Shown here: positions 43,202 to 51,789 of the stretch, piece after piece | Layout: every line of letters begins with the position of its first letter | How positions within the stretch are numbered: position 1 is the first letter of the stretch | Source of the DNA: Vagococcus salmoninarum | GTDB taxonomy: Bacteria; Bacillota; Bacilli; Lactobacillales; Vagococcaceae | Assembly (NCBI RefSeq): GCF_003987495.1 | Contig: NZ_NGJU01000005.1 | Coordinates: 1 to 64,000, forward strand | DNA: 64,000 nucleotides | Direction of reading: 5' to 3' | Translations under genes and position numbers: made by a program | The notes under the pieces: model-generated | Database searches by the model: none | Seen by the model: only the letters and a program-made list of their open reading frames with translations | What the model was told of the DNA's origin: nothing

Positions 43202-44866
43202 CTACTTATCTTTCATCCAAACTTTGATTAACTCAGCTGCTAAATCCGGATTTTCTTTCGCGTATTTCTTAGCTTGCTGCTCTTTATCAGTCATCATTTG
43301 AGCTAATCTCAGCTGCTCAGCTTCAGCCCGCTGTGCTTCTTTAGCTAATTTCGCTTCCCGTTCTTGAAGCTCATTGAAAATTAATTCTTCCGGCTCAAGC
43401 TCTTTGATTAACGGCTCTTCAACTAGTGGGACTTTTTCAACAATTGGCGGTGTCGGTTCTACCATAATTTGTTGAACATCTAATTCAGGTTCTTCATCAA
43501 TGACTTTTTTACGACCTTTCATGACTATAACCAAAATTAGGAGAATCATAACTAATAGACCAATAATCCCACCAATAATTAAAATACTTGGCTTCATACT
43601 TTGAAACATTGAGTTTTTCATAGTTGCTCCTGTTTTCTCTGTTAATGATTCCTCTTGCCCTTTAGCAAAAGTCATTCCTTGAACTGCAATTGTATCGCCT
43701 CGTTCAGCTTCGTAACCAATTGCTGATTGAATGATATTTTCTAGTTGACTAATTTCAACGCCCGATAATGTTTGATTTACTAAAACAGAAGCTGTTATTT
43801 TTTTGACAACTCCTGGAGCATTTAAGACAGTTGTGGTTTCTGTGTCAAGTTCATTATTAACATTACGTTCATAAGTCTTGTTACCTTGACCATTGCCACC
43901 ACCAACGACATTTGAAACATTATCATTTACATTTCCGCCTTGAACTTCTTGTGCATTAACAGTTCCACCAGAGGCTTGAACATTCTCACTTCTTATTTTA
44001 GGATCAGCATACTTAACTGTTGTTTTCTCAATCGAGTCAAAATCTAAGTCGACATTGATGCTTAACCGAACTTGCTCTTCACTAAAAACTGATTCTAATA
44101 AGGCGGTAGTTTTAGTTTCTAAGTTTTTTTCAAAATCAGTTTTAATCAGCTGATACTTACTTGCAAGATCAGTGCTTTTCAACGTATTATCTTCTTCCAA
44201 AAAGTTAGAAAGAACATTGCCTTGATCATCAACAATTTTAATATTTTTAGTCGGCAAATTTTCAACTGCACCTGAAGTCAATGAAGCTATTCCTTGAATT
44301 GCTGATTCTGCAGGTTGCTGACCGTCATGTAAAGTTAAAACAATTGAAGCAGTTGCTTCTTTCGTTTTGTTTTCAAAAATGCTTTTATCTGGAATTACTA
44401 ACATAACTTTAGCTTTTTGGATTGACTCTAACGTCTCAATTCCTCGTTGAAGTTCACCAGTAACTGCCCGTTGATACATTATTTTTCGATCTTCATCAGT
44501 CGCCATCATATTTTTCTCATCAAAAATTTCAAAACCCGTTGATTTATTTGGTAACTTATCATCTACTGCTAGGTCGATGCGAAATTTATCTAGATGTTTT
44601 TCATCAATTAAGATTTTCGAACTATTATTTTCAAGTTTGTATTTAATTCCTTGATCATCTAATTCCTTTGCAATAACCCCACTTTCAGTTTCAGACAATT
44701 CAGAAAACAAGACTCCATAATTAGTTTTATTAACTAAAAAGATTGCTGTTAAAATCACAAAGGTAAGGCTGAGTGTCGTAAAGATGATTGCCGCTTTCTT
44801 CATAGTATTAAAATTATTCCAACTAGCGACAAGCCGCTCTTGAAGCTCTTTTAGTTTATCCATCAT
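43202..44866 (-). CDS. fliF: Flagellar MS-ring protein FliF
   Basis: Forms the MS ring, the base for the rotor. TM1 at about 24-46, ring-building motifs (VLFSELSETESGVIAKELDD, VMLVIPDKSIFE), a periplasm-side beta-collar region, TM2 at about 420-441, and a C-terminal FliG-binding tail (NPDLAAELIKVWMKD). The 554-aa length is standard. Its ATG pair has a weak ribosome binding site (GGGGTG about 14 bases before). Confidence 0.96.
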   Translation of the reverse strand: MMDKLKELQERLVASWNNFNTMKKAAIIFTTLSLTFVILTAIFLVNKTNYGVLFSELSETESGVIAKELDDQGIKYKLENNSSKILIDEKHLDKFRIDLAVDDKLPNKSTGFEIFDEKNMMATDEDRKIMYQRAVTGELQRGIETLESIQKAKVMLVIPDKSIFENKTKEATASIVLTLHDGQQPAESAIQGIASLTSGAVENLPTKNIKIVDDQGNVLSNFLEEDNTLKSTDLASKYQLIKTDFEKNLETKTTALLESVFSEEQVRLSINVDLDFDSIEKTTVKYADPKIRSENVQASGGTVNAQEVQGGNVNDNVSNVVGGGNGQGNKTYERNVNNELDTETTTVLNAPGVVKKITASVLVNQTLSGVEISQLENIIQSAIGYEAERGDTIAVQGMTFAKGQEESLTEKTGATMKNSMFQSMKPSILIIGGIIGLLVMILLILVIVMKGRKKVIDEEPELDVQQIMVEPTPPIVEKVPLVEEPLIKELEPEELIFNELQEREAKLAKEAQRAEAEQLRLAQMMTDKEQQAKKYAKENPDLAAELIKVWMKDK

Positions 44867-44893
44867 ATCTAACTAACACACCCCTGTTTCTTT

Positions 44894-45223
44894 CTAAAAT
44901 TGCATATTTTTAATTTCATTGTAGGATTCAACACACTTATTTCTAACTTGAATCGCACTTTGTAATGTGAGCTGAGCTTCAGTCATATCAATCATCATTG
45001 TATGTAAATTGTCTAACTCACCAGTAATCAAAGCCGGTGTGTTTTGATTTGTTTTAGCGACGCTAGCATCTAGTTTGTCTAAGGCCCCTTTATACACAGT
45101 GCCAAAATCGACTGAATCATCTGAAGATTCAGAATTTTTTAACGACACATCTAACTGATTAAGGCCTTTTAATTCCATTTGATAATTTGTTAATGTTTGA
45201 GCAGAATTATTAGTAATCGGCAT
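44894..45223 (-). CDS. fliE: Flagellar hook-basal body protein FliE
   Basis: Small rod adaptor (109 aa) connecting MS ring and rod. The C-terminal half MMIDMTEAQLTLQSAIQVRNKCVESYNEI is the FliE signature. The N-terminal third is low-complexity. It lies between flgC and fliF in the usual flgB-flgC-fliE-fliF order. Confidence 0.94.
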   Translation of the reverse strand: MPITNNSAQTLTNYQMELKGLNQLDVSLKNSESSDDSVDFGTVYKGALDKLDASVAKTNQNTPALITGELDNLHTMMIDMTEAQLTLQSAIQVRNKCVESYNEIKNMQF

Positions 45224-45246
45224 CTTTTTAAGTCTCCTTTATCTTC

Positions 45247-45681
45247 TTAATCTTTGGAAATTTCTAGCGCTTTTTTCATTAAATTTTTACTGCTTTCGAA
45301 AGCCGAGATATTTGCCTCATATGTTCTAACGGTGTTCATTAATTCAATCATTTCATCTGCCATGTTTACATTTGCTTGTTCAACATAGCCATCTGCATCT
45401 GCATCTGGATGATTAGGGTTATAGGTAAATTCTACATTCTGATCATCAGTCAAAAGTCCTGTTACTCTAACACCTTGACTTTTAATTTGTGTTTGGTAAT
45501 TTTTTTGATCTTGGATAGTCTTTAAACTTTCTTCAAAGACTACTGTTTTTTTACGATAGGCGCCACCTTCAGCTGTTCTAGTCGTGTTAACATTAGCAAT
45601 ATTGCTAGAAATAGTATCTAGCTTTAATCGTTCTAAAGCTAGCCCACTGGCATTAATATTAAATGATTCAAAAACTGTCAT
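45247..45681 (-). CDS. flgC: Flagellar rod protein FlgC
   Basis: Proximal rod subunit, 144 aa. N-terminal LERLKLDTISSNIANVNTTRTAEGGAYRKK and C-terminal VNMADEMIELMNTVRTYEANISAFES are the rod-protein ends and identify FlgC. It follows flgB with a 16-base gap. Secreted by the flagellar type III system. Confidence 0.95.
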   Translation of the reverse strand: MTVFESFNINASGLALERLKLDTISSNIANVNTTRTAEGGAYRKKTVVFEESLKTIQDQKNYQTQIKSQGVRVTGLLTDDQNVEFTYNPNHPDADADGYVEQANVNMADEMIELMNTVRTYEANISAFESSKNLMKKALEISKD

Positions 45682-45697
45682 TTTTATTCTCCTCTAG

Positions 45698-46081
45698 TTA
45701 GTGATTAATCACGTAGTTCAACATGGCATATTCACCATTTAGTTGTCGAGTTAATGAACTATAATAGAGTTCATTAACGGCTTTTTCTGACATTTCCATA
45801 TCTATATCAACATTGTTCCCATCTTTCTTGATTGCTGTATCTTCCCGTTTAACAATCTCAGGGTTTAAGTCAACGGTTTTCCCTCGACTAGTCAAGTGTT
45901 TATCATTTGTTCGTTCTAATTGAAAACTACTTTCTGATATTACGTCTTGTAGTTTCTGTTCAAATTCTACCCGCTCAACTTTATAACCCGCCGTGTTCAC
46001 ATTGGCTATATTGTTGGAAATCGTTTTTTGACGCAGGCTAGCTGTGTCTAAAGCTTTTTGGATTAATTCGATGTTATTCAT
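45698..46081 (-). CDS. flgB: Flagellar rod protein FlgB
   Basis: Proximal rod subunit, 127 aa, first gene of the long operon. The motif RQKTISNNIANVNTAGYKVERV (about 17-38) and the C-terminal MSEKAVNELYYSSLTRQLNGEYA are typical of FlgB. The ATG follows AAGGAAGG. A 462-base intergenic region with probable promoter and a possible leader peptide lies upstream. Confidence 0.95.
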   Translation of the reverse strand: MNNIELIQKALDTASLRQKTISNNIANVNTAGYKVERVEFEQKLQDVISESSFQLERTNDKHLTSRGKTVDLNPEIVKREDTAIKKDGNNVDIDMEMSEKAVNELYYSSLTRQLNGEYAMLNYVINH

Positions 46082-46122
46082 AACAATCCTTCCTTTCTTC
46101 TATTCTGAATTAGTGAAGTCCT

Positions 46123-46203
46123 CTACAAATTAAAACGCATCCACGAAACGGCATTAAATAACACAAATAATAAAATAATTTTGAACATTTTCATCTTTTT
46201 CAT
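46123..46203 (-). CDS. Possible 26-aa leader peptide before flgB
   Basis: A minus-strand ATG-to-TAG frame of 26 codons in the probable 5' leader of the long operon. The peptide has a basic start (MKKMKMFK), a hydrophobic core (IILLFVLF) and ends RFNL, like a signal peptide or small membrane peptide. It ends 41 bases before the flgB ATG. The ribosome binding site is poor, so chance occurrence in AT-rich DNA is quite possible. Confidence 0.2.
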   Translation of the reverse strand: MKKMKMFKIILLFVLFNAVSWMRFNL

Positions 46204-46246
46204 AAAAATAATCTGACTCTTTTCAGAGTTTTCCAAGACAAAAAGG

Positions 46247-46275
46247 ATTATATCTTAGAAAAAGCACTCACAAGG
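46247..46275 (-). promoter_or_regulatory. Possible sigma-A promoter of the long flagellar operon
   Basis: Minus strand CCTTGT or TTGTGA followed after 15-17 bases by TATAAT (46252-46247), about 165 bases upstream of the flgB ATG. The -10 is perfect, the -35 poor, so activation or a different element may be needed. Confidence 0.4.
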
Positions 46276-46400
46276 TTTCAGAAATTGCTTATAGATACGC
46301 AATATTAGTCAATTTATGATATCATCGTTGACATCATCAACTTTATTGTGAAATAAAATACTTTTTGAAATTCTCATCAAATTATAATCTTAATAGTACT

Positions 46401-46426
46401 TAACTTTTTCTTTTTCTTACCGATAT
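46401..46426 (+). promoter_or_regulatory. Sigma-28-like promoter of motAB
   Basis: TAAC (46401-46404), 15 bases, CCGATAT (46420-46426). The -10 equals that of flagellin; the -35 has one mismatch. About 118 bases upstream of the motA ATG. Confidence 0.65.
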
Positions 46427-46543
46427 ATAAGTGTGGGCCGCTAAAACATGTTAACATCAAGTTTTCACAGCAACAAAGCAACTACTAATAAATAGCAAAC
46501 TATTAGCTTAGAGGCTAATAAATAATTAAATAGGAGTTACATC

Positions 46544-47320
46544 ATGGATATCTTTTTAATTTTGGGAATAGTTTTAGGCTTTATTTCAGTAATTGTAGGA
46601 ATGATTGTTAAAGGGGCAAATGCCCTAGTATTATTAAATCCTGCTGCAGCCATTATTATCGGCTTAGGAACGCTGGCAGCTTTGATTAACTCTTTTCCAA
46701 GTTCTGACATAAAACGCTTACCAAAAATTTTTAGTGTTTTAATAAAAAATAACAAACAGAACTCTGCTGATGAGACAATTAAAACAATTATGTCCTTGGC
46801 TCAAAAAGCACGGCAAGAAGGGGTACTAGCCTTAGAAACAACCGTTGATAACCTTGAAGACCCTTTTCTTAAAAATGGTATGGAAATGGTTGTTGATGGC
46901 GTTGACGCAAATCAAATTCAAGATATTTTGGAAAATGAAATTATATCTTTAGAAGAACGTCACCGGGTTGCCTCTGGCATGTTTAAAACAGCTGGTTCTT
47001 CTGCACCAACCCTTGGTGTTTTAGGAGCTGTAATCGGCTTAATTGGGGCTCTAGGCAACTTAAATGACGTGGATGCCTTAGGACATATGATTTCGGCTGC
47101 CTTCGTAGCTACTCTTTATGGTATCTTTTTCGGTTATGTTTTGTTAATTCCTTTTGGTTCTCGTTTAAATCGTAAATCAGAAACGGAAGTCGCAAACATG
47201 ACAATTGTTATCGAAGGTGTTTTAGCCATTCAAGCTGGCCAATCTCCAAGTACGATTGAACGAAAACTTTTAGGTATGTTAGATCCCAAAGAACGAAAAA
47301 ATATTGCAACTAAAAATTAA
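46544..47320 (+). CDS. motA: Flagellar stator protein MotA
   Basis: Proton-channel stator subunit, 258 aa, four transmembrane helices. The cytoplasmic loop (about 65-150, with EGVLALETTVDNLEDPFLKNGMEMVVDG) carries charges that act on FliG, and TM3-TM4 include APTLGVLGAVIGLIGALGNL with the conserved Pro. ATG follows AGGAG. motB starts 15 bases after, so they form one unit, driven by a sigma-28-like promoter. Confidence 0.96.
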   Translation: MDIFLILGIVLGFISVIVGMIVKGANALVLLNPAAAIIIGLGTLAALINSFPSSDIKRLPKIFSVLIKNNKQNSADETIKTIMSLAQKARQEGVLALETTVDNLEDPFLKNGMEMVVDGVDANQIQDILENEIISLEERHRVASGMFKTAGSSAPTLGVLGAVIGLIGALGNLNDVDALGHMISAAFVATLYGIFFGYVLLIPFGSRLNRKSETEVANMTIVIEGVLAIQAGQSPSTIERKLLGMLDPKERKNIATKN

Positions 47321-47335
47321 GGATGCTGATTAATA

Positions 47336-48049
47336 ATGAAACGTAGATCGAAGAAAGAGGAACATGTCGACGAAGGTTGGTTACTTCCCTATGCTGATAT
47401 GATGACCTTATTATTAGCACTCTTTATCGTCATGTTTGCCATGGCAAAAGTTGATGACCAGAAATTTGAGGCTTTAAGTGAGCAATTTAATATTATCCTT
47501 TCTGGACAACCTAAAAGTGGCAATGGCGGTATTTTACCTGACCATCCTAACCCAAATAAAGCGACTGAAAAGAGCGCAAAAGAAACTGATGAGGATAAAA
47601 TAGTCGCTGCTGGTAACTCGATTGAAAAAGATTTAGCTGCCGCCGGTCACCAAGCTGACATCGATGTTAATCTAGAAGCTGACGGTTTACGGATTGCCAT
47701 TAAAAGTGGGCTTTTATTTCACTCTGGTAGTGCAAAATTAAATTCAGAAATTGAAAGTTTAGTCTTAGGGATTTCACATTCCCTAAGTAAATTAGACAAT
47801 GAAGTGATTATTGCTGGATACACAGATAATGTACCTAATCAGACGGCTGACTATTCAACTAACTGGGAGCTAAGTGCGGCACGTGCCATTAATGTTATGC
47901 AATTTTTAATTGAGACTCAAGGCATTTCTGAAGATAAAGTATCTATTCAAGCATATGGTGAATTTCGTCCTAAAGTGGCTAATAACACTGCTGAAAATCG
48001 TTCTAAAAATCGACGTGTCGAAATTTTCATTTTACGGAAAGAACAATAA
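47336..48049 (+). CDS. motB: Flagellar stator protein MotB
   Basis: Stator subunit anchored to peptidoglycan, 237 aa. Single TM (about 17-39) with the ion-carrying Asp21 in LLPYADMMTLLLALFIVMF, a plug/linker region (about 45-110), then an OmpA-like domain (about 120-235) with SGSAKLNSEIESLV, AGYTDNVPNQ, NWELSAARAINVM and NRSKNRRVEIFIL. Ion specificity (H or Na) cannot be fixed by eye; the sequence looks MotB- rather than PomB-like. Confidence 0.96.
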   Translation: MKRRSKKEEHVDEGWLLPYADMMTLLLALFIVMFAMAKVDDQKFEALSEQFNIILSGQPKSGNGGILPDHPNPNKATEKSAKETDEDKIVAAGNSIEKDLAAAGHQADIDVNLEADGLRIAIKSGLLFHSGSAKLNSEIESLVLGISHSLSKLDNEVIIAGYTDNVPNQTADYSTNWELSAARAINVMQFLIETQGISEDKVSIQAYGEFRPKVANNTAENRSKNRRVEIFILRKEQ

Positions 48050-48090
48050 AAGGAATCTTAGTTATACTTAGTAAATTTATGATTACTTCC

Positions 48091-48119
48091 TTGACATCCT
48101 GAACATTTGTTCGTATTAT
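48091..48119 (+). promoter_or_regulatory. Strong promoter with LexA-like box in the spacer
   Basis: TTGACA (48091-48096), 17 bases, TATTAT (48114-48119). Within the spacer lies TGAACATTTGTTCG (48100-48113), a GAAC-N4-GTTC palindrome that fits the Bacillus SOS box (CGAAC-N4-GTTCG type) with its core intact. This is the expected layout for a LexA-repressed gene; actual LexA binding is inference. Confidence 0.65.
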
Positions 48120-48143
48120 GAATAAGAGAAGGAAGTGACACTA

Positions 48144-48458
48144 ATGACAATTAACGAATTTATTACTTATTTAGAATCATTAATGACAGCTAAGGATGCT
48201 TTTTACGTAAAGTTTACTGAAAATGAAGAAACTAAAAATATGGAACGCTCACCAGCTAAACGTTGGAATGAAACAATCATTGAACGAGCAGTCGATAAAC
48301 ATTGGCTTGAGTTTATGAGCCACATCTACGACCAAGTTGCCACTAAAGTTAAAGTCACTACTCCTGCTAATCAAGGTTGGCTTGATTTTATTAACAGTGG
48401 CGAGTTTATCAACTCTTTAGATCAGTCGATTCATGAGATGGAAATTGAAGAAGATTAA
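48144..48458 (+). CDS. Unrecognised acidic 104-aa protein, possibly SOS-controlled
   Basis: A soluble, acidic protein with an apparently helical fold and no signal peptide or membrane segment; ends SIHEMEIEED. I do not recognise the family. ATG 48144 has GGAAG 8 bases before; an in-frame GTG at 48135 lies in the site and is less likely. It is 94 bases after motB but has its own near-consensus promoter carrying a LexA-like box, and its own terminator, so it is probably separate from motAB and induced by DNA damage (inference). Confidence 0.75.
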   Translation: MTINEFITYLESLMTAKDAFYVKFTENEETKNMERSPAKRWNETIIERAVDKHWLEFMSHIYDQVATKVKVTTPANQGWLDFINSGEFINSLDQSIHEMEIEED

Positions 48459-48462
48459 TAAA

Positions 48463-48515
48463 CAAAACACTGTGATTGATTTCGTTTAAAGAAATCACTC
48501 ACAGTGTTTTTATTT
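48463..48515 (+). terminator. Terminator of the 104-aa gene
   Basis: AAAACACTGTGA with TCACAGTGTTTT, plus inner GATTTC with GAAATC, around GTTTAAA; then TTTATTTG. A strong long hairpin directly after the stop codon. Confidence 0.85.
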
Positions 48516-48604
48516 GATTTTTAATTATTTATGAATATTTTTTTGAAGGACTTTGCGACACTTGTTTCATTAGCCAATCAAGAAATCCTATTTTAAATAT
48601 TTAA

Positions 48605-48645
48605 ACAAAAAAGAACGTTGTGGCAAGCCACAACGTTCTTTTTGA
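48605..48645 (-). terminator. Terminator of rpmE2
   Basis: A perfect stem AAAAAGAACGTTGTGG / CCACAACGTTCTTTTT with a CAAG loop, lying after the minus-strand rpmE2 stop. The tail TTTTTTGTTTAAA follows on the minus strand. Confidence 0.9.
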
Positions 48646-48657
48646 CAAAACTGCTGA

Positions 48658-48921
48658 CTATTCGCCGGCGTTTTCGTCTTTGATTCCGTATTTTTTGTTG
48701 AAACGATCCACACGGCCGTCTGCTTGTGTAAATTTTTGACGTCCAGTATAGAATGGGTGAGAATCAGAACTGATTTCCACACGGATTAATGGGTATGTGT
48801 TACCATCTTCCCATTCAACAGTTTCAGAAGTTGTTTTAGTTGAACCTGACAAAAATTTGAATCCTGTCGTAGAGTCCATGAAGACAACTGGTTGGTAATT
48901 TGGGTGAATATTTTCTCTCAT
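48658..48921 (-). CDS. rpmE2: Ribosomal protein bL31, type B
   Basis: 50S ribosomal protein, 87 aa. [33 protein letters not shown] and [11 protein letters not shown] are the L31 markers. No zinc-binding Cys are present, so it is the zinc-independent form (type B), which in other Firmicutes can replace the zinc form. ATG behind AAAGGAGAG. It is the last gene of murA-rho-rpmE2 but has its own promoter just after the rho stop. Confidence 0.96.
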   Translation of the reverse strand: MRENIHPNYQPVVFMDSTTGFKFLSGSTKTTSETVEWEDGNTYPLIRVEISSDSHPFYTGRQKFTQADGRVDRFNKKYGIKDENAGE

Positions 48922-48989
48922 GTTTGTTTCTCTCCTTTGCCCTGAAACATTTGCTGATCCAGAGTTGATTTGCTTTTTACAACATTACT

Positions 48990-49018
48990 ATATTATCACA
49001 TTATAAGTCTTCTGACAA
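48990..49018 (-). promoter_or_regulatory. Predicted sigma-A promoter of rpmE2
   Basis: Minus strand TTGTCA (49018-49013), 17 bases, TAATAT (48995-48990), directly after the rho stop codon. A leader of about 60 bases would precede the rpmE2 ATG. Confidence 0.6.
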
Positions 49019-50314
49019 TCATCTTTTCGGATTTCTTTGGCTAGATTTGCTGCCAAAAGAGACATCTTTAAAGGCTTCAAATAATTGTTTGTTATTATCA
49101 GTTCGTCGTAAGAAATTTAATAGTTGTTCAGTGTACTCTAAAGAGTCACCTTTCATGTTGCGACGAAGCTTCCAAATATCTTCTAACTGGCTACTTGTCA
49201 TTAAGAGTTCTTCTTTTCGTGTCCCTGATTTTTTCACATCAATCGCTGGGAAAATTCGGCGTTCTGATAATTCACGAGATAAGTGCAATTCCATATTGCC
49301 GGTACCTTTAAACTCTTCAAAAATCACGTCGTCCATGCGACTGCCTGTATCGACTAAAGCCGTAGCTAGGATTGTTAAACTGCCACCTTCTTCGATATTC
49401 CGAGCCGCTCCGAAAAAGCGTTTCGGTTTATAAAAAGCCGCTGGATCAATCCCGCCACTTAAAGTTCGACCACTTGGGGGAATCACTAAGTTATAGGCTC
49501 GGGCTAACCTAGTCAAACTATCCATTAAAATCACAACATCACGTTTGTCTTCCACGAGGCGCATCGCGCGCTCTAAAACAAGTTCAGCTACTCGCGTATG
49601 GTTTTGTGGTTGCAAATCAAAGGTCGAAGAAACCACATCGGCTTTGACACTCCGTTCAATATCTGTCACTTCTTCTGGTCGTTCATCAATTAGCAAAACA
49701 ATCAACTCGACTTCAGGATGATTTTCAGTAATCCCATTGGCAATTTCTTTTAAAATTGTCGTTTTGCCAGCTTTCGGCGGCGCTACAATTAAGCCCCGTT
49801 GACCAAAACCAACAGGTGAAAAAATATCAATCATGCGAGTACTTAAACGACCTTTAGTTGTCGCTAAGTTTAATTGACGGCCTGGATAAAGAGCAGTCAT
49901 CCCAGGGAAATGAGGCCGTTCTTTCGCTTCTTCAGGATTTTTACCATTGACTGTTTCCACATGCATTAAGCCGTAATAACGCTCAGACTCTTTTGGTGGT
50001 CGAGCTTTGCCCCCGACTTTGTCACCGTTTCGTAAACCAAAACGCCGAATTTGTGACGAGGATATATAAATATCTTCTTGACTAGCTGAATAGTTAATCG
50101 GTCTTAAGAAACCATAGCCTTCGTTAGCGATAATATCTAAAACGCCTTCCATAATAAAGAACCCTTGTTTTTCCGCTTGGGCTCTAATTACAGCTAAAGA
50201 CAATTCTTTTTTATTCATTTGGCTATAATAAGGGATTTTAAAATTTTTAGCATAGGTATAAATCTCTTTCAAGGTACTATTTTCAAGTTCCCCCATGGTT
50301 AAATAATCTTTCAT
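49019..50314 (-). CDS. rho: Transcription termination factor Rho
   Basis: Hexameric RNA helicase ending transcription. N-terminal helix bundle (about 1-45), OSBD/cold-shock-like RNA-binding domain (GVLDIIANEGYGFLRPINYS), Walker A APPKAGKTTILKEIA and Walker B ILMDSLTRLARAYN. I place the start at ATG 50314, behind AAAGGAGG, giving 431 aa; an earlier in-frame codon (50338) adds only eight residues. Follows murA by 26 bases; the order murA-rho-rpmE is common in Firmicutes. Confidence 0.97.
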   Translation of the reverse strand: MKDYLTMGELENSTLKEIYTYAKNFKIPYYSQMNKKELSLAVIRAQAEKQGFFIMEGVLDIIANEGYGFLRPINYSASQEDIYISSSQIRRFGLRNGDKVGGKARPPKESERYYGLMHVETVNGKNPEEAKERPHFPGMTALYPGRQLNLATTKGRLSTRMIDIFSPVGFGQRGLIVAPPKAGKTTILKEIANGITENHPEVELIVLLIDERPEEVTDIERSVKADVVSSTFDLQPQNHTRVAELVLERAMRLVEDKRDVVILMDSLTRLARAYNLVIPPSGRTLSGGIDPAAFYKPKRFFGAARNIEEGGSLTILATALVDTGSRMDDVIFEEFKGTGNMELHLSRELSERRIFPAIDVKKSGTRKEELLMTSSQLEDIWKLRRNMKGDSLEYTEQLLNFLRRTDNNKQLFEAFKDVSFGSKSSQRNPKR

Positions 50315-50340
50315 ACGTCCTCCTTTGCTAGCATCCATCG

Positions 50341-51612
50341 TTACTCTTCGATCATCTTTATATCAGCTCCAAGAACTGTTAATTTTTCAATAATTGAGTC
50401 ATAACCGCGTAAAATATATTCCACATTAGAAATTTTAGTCGTGCCTTCTGCCATTAAACCAGCAATCACTAAACAAGCACCTGCTCGTAAGTCACTAGCA
50501 ACGACTTCAGCTCCTTGTAATTTGTTAGGACCTTCTAAAATAATCATATTGCCTTCGATTGACGCCTTAGCGCCCATACGAGCCAATTCAGGAATATGGT
50601 TCACTCGTTTTTGATAAATTGTATCGGTAACGACACTTTGGCCTTTGGCTTTTAATAATAAAGGCGTTAGTGGCTGTTGGAGGTCTGTTGCAAAACCTGG
50701 ATAAGGATAAGTTTTAACATCTGCTCCGACAATCTCTTGGGCGGGATGAACATAAACTGAATCTTCGCCAATGTCTAATTTGACACCAATTTCTTCAAGT
50801 TTAGAAATAAAACTTTCAATGTGTTCATGAATCACATTTTTGACTAAGATGCCATTACCAGCTGCAGCGGCTAAAGAAATATACGTCCCCGCTTCAATTC
50901 TGTCAGGAATAATCGAATGACGACACCCATGAAGCTTCTTAACTCCGTCAATCCGAATTTCATCAGTACCAGCGCCACGAATTTTAGCTCCCATATTGTT
51001 TAACAAGGTAGCTACATCGATGATTTCTGGTTCTCTAGCAGCATTTTCAATCACGGTCCGGCCTTCCGCTTTAACAGCCGCTAACATGACGTTAATCGTT
51101 GCCCCAATCGAAACCATATCCATAAAAATTCGTGTGCCTTTTAAGCCCTTTTCAGTGGCGTTTAAATAAGTCGCTCCATGTTCTGTTTTAACTTCAGCTC
51201 CTAAAGCTTCAAAACCTTTCATGTGCAGATCAATCGGTCTTGGGCCTAAGAAACAGCCCCCAGGAAGACCGACAACCCCTTCGCCGAATTTACCTAATAA
51301 GGCTCCCATAAAGTAGTACGAGGCTCTCAAACTGTTGATTTTGCCACTTGGCATTGGTACAGAGACCATCTCTGTTGGGTCAATCACCATTTTATTATCA
51401 CCAAAGGTTACTTTAACGCCCATAATTTCTAAAATTTCTTTTAATGAATGGACATCGTTAATATCTGGTACGCCTTCTAAAGTTACTGGTGAGTCAGCTA
51501 AAATCGCAGCGGGAATTAAAGCTACTGCACTATTTTTGGCTCCGTTGATTGTTACTTCACCAGTCAGCGGGTTACCACCGTTAATTACAAATTTTTTCAT
51601 AAATACTTTCAC
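50341..51612 (-). CDS. murA: UDP-N-acetylglucosamine 1-carboxyvinyltransferase
   Basis: First committed step of peptidoglycan synthesis: transfers enolpyruvate from PEP to UDP-GlcNAc (cytosol; fosfomycin target). Active-site Cys in [17 protein letters not shown] lies at about residue 116-120, equivalent to Cys115 of E. coli. [16 protein letters not shown] and [13 protein letters not shown] are family motifs. The 423-aa length is normal. Position next to rho suggests the second Firmicutes paralog (MurAB/MurZ). GTG 51612 or ATG 51600 could be the start. Confidence 0.95.
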   Translation of the reverse strand: MKVFMKKFVINGGNPLTGEVTINGAKNSAVALIPAAILADSPVTLEGVPDINDVHSLKEILEIMGVKVTFGDNKMVIDPTEMVSVPMPSGKINSLRASYYFMGALLGKFGEGVVGLPGGCFLGPRPIDLHMKGFEALGAEVKTEHGATYLNATEKGLKGTRIFMDMVSIGATINVMLAAVKAEGRTVIENAAREPEIIDVATLLNNMGAKIRGAGTDEIRIDGVKKLHGCRHSIIPDRIEAGTYISLAAAAGNGILVKNVIHEHIESFISKLEEIGVKLDIGEDSVYVHPAQEIVGADVKTYPYPGFATDLQQPLTPLLLKAKGQSVVTDTIYQKRVNHIPELARMGAKASIEGNMIILEGPNKLQGAEVVASDLRAGACLVIAGLMAEGTTKISNVEYILRGYDSIIEKLTVLGADIKMIEE

Positions 51613-51789
51613 TCATTCCTTAAAAAAGCCACGACATTGTAGCTTATACTATTTATTAAATACTTGTCTATTGAACTAATTTTAATCTTCATTATTCTAC
51701 CACAGTTTTAGGGATATAAAAAGGATTCCTCCTGTTTTTAATGAACGGCTGCTAATATATCAGTCTACTTCTATTAAAAGATGAGTTTC

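Larger units (their letters stand above)
46082..46543. other. 462-base divergent intergenic region, flgB to motA
   Basis: Contains the sigma-28-like promoter of motA (46401-46426), a possible sigma-A promoter for the long operon (46247-46275), a small hairpin ACTCT-GAAA-AGAGT on the minus strand at about 46216-46229, an inverted repeat GTTGA-CATCA-TCAAC near 46327-46341, and a possible 26-codon minus-strand frame (46123-46203). I see no known riboswitch. Confidence 0.6.

Noticed and set aside
46082-46400. Cyclic-di-GMP riboswitch in the flgB leader
   Set aside because: The conserved core of that riboswitch class is not present on the minus strand here.
48588-48782. 64-codon minus-strand frame overlapping rpmE2
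   Set aside because: It runs through the rpmE2 terminator and overlaps the gene in another frame.
49047-49433. Open frame antisense to rho
   Set aside because: Shadow of rho; no start signal or family resemblance.
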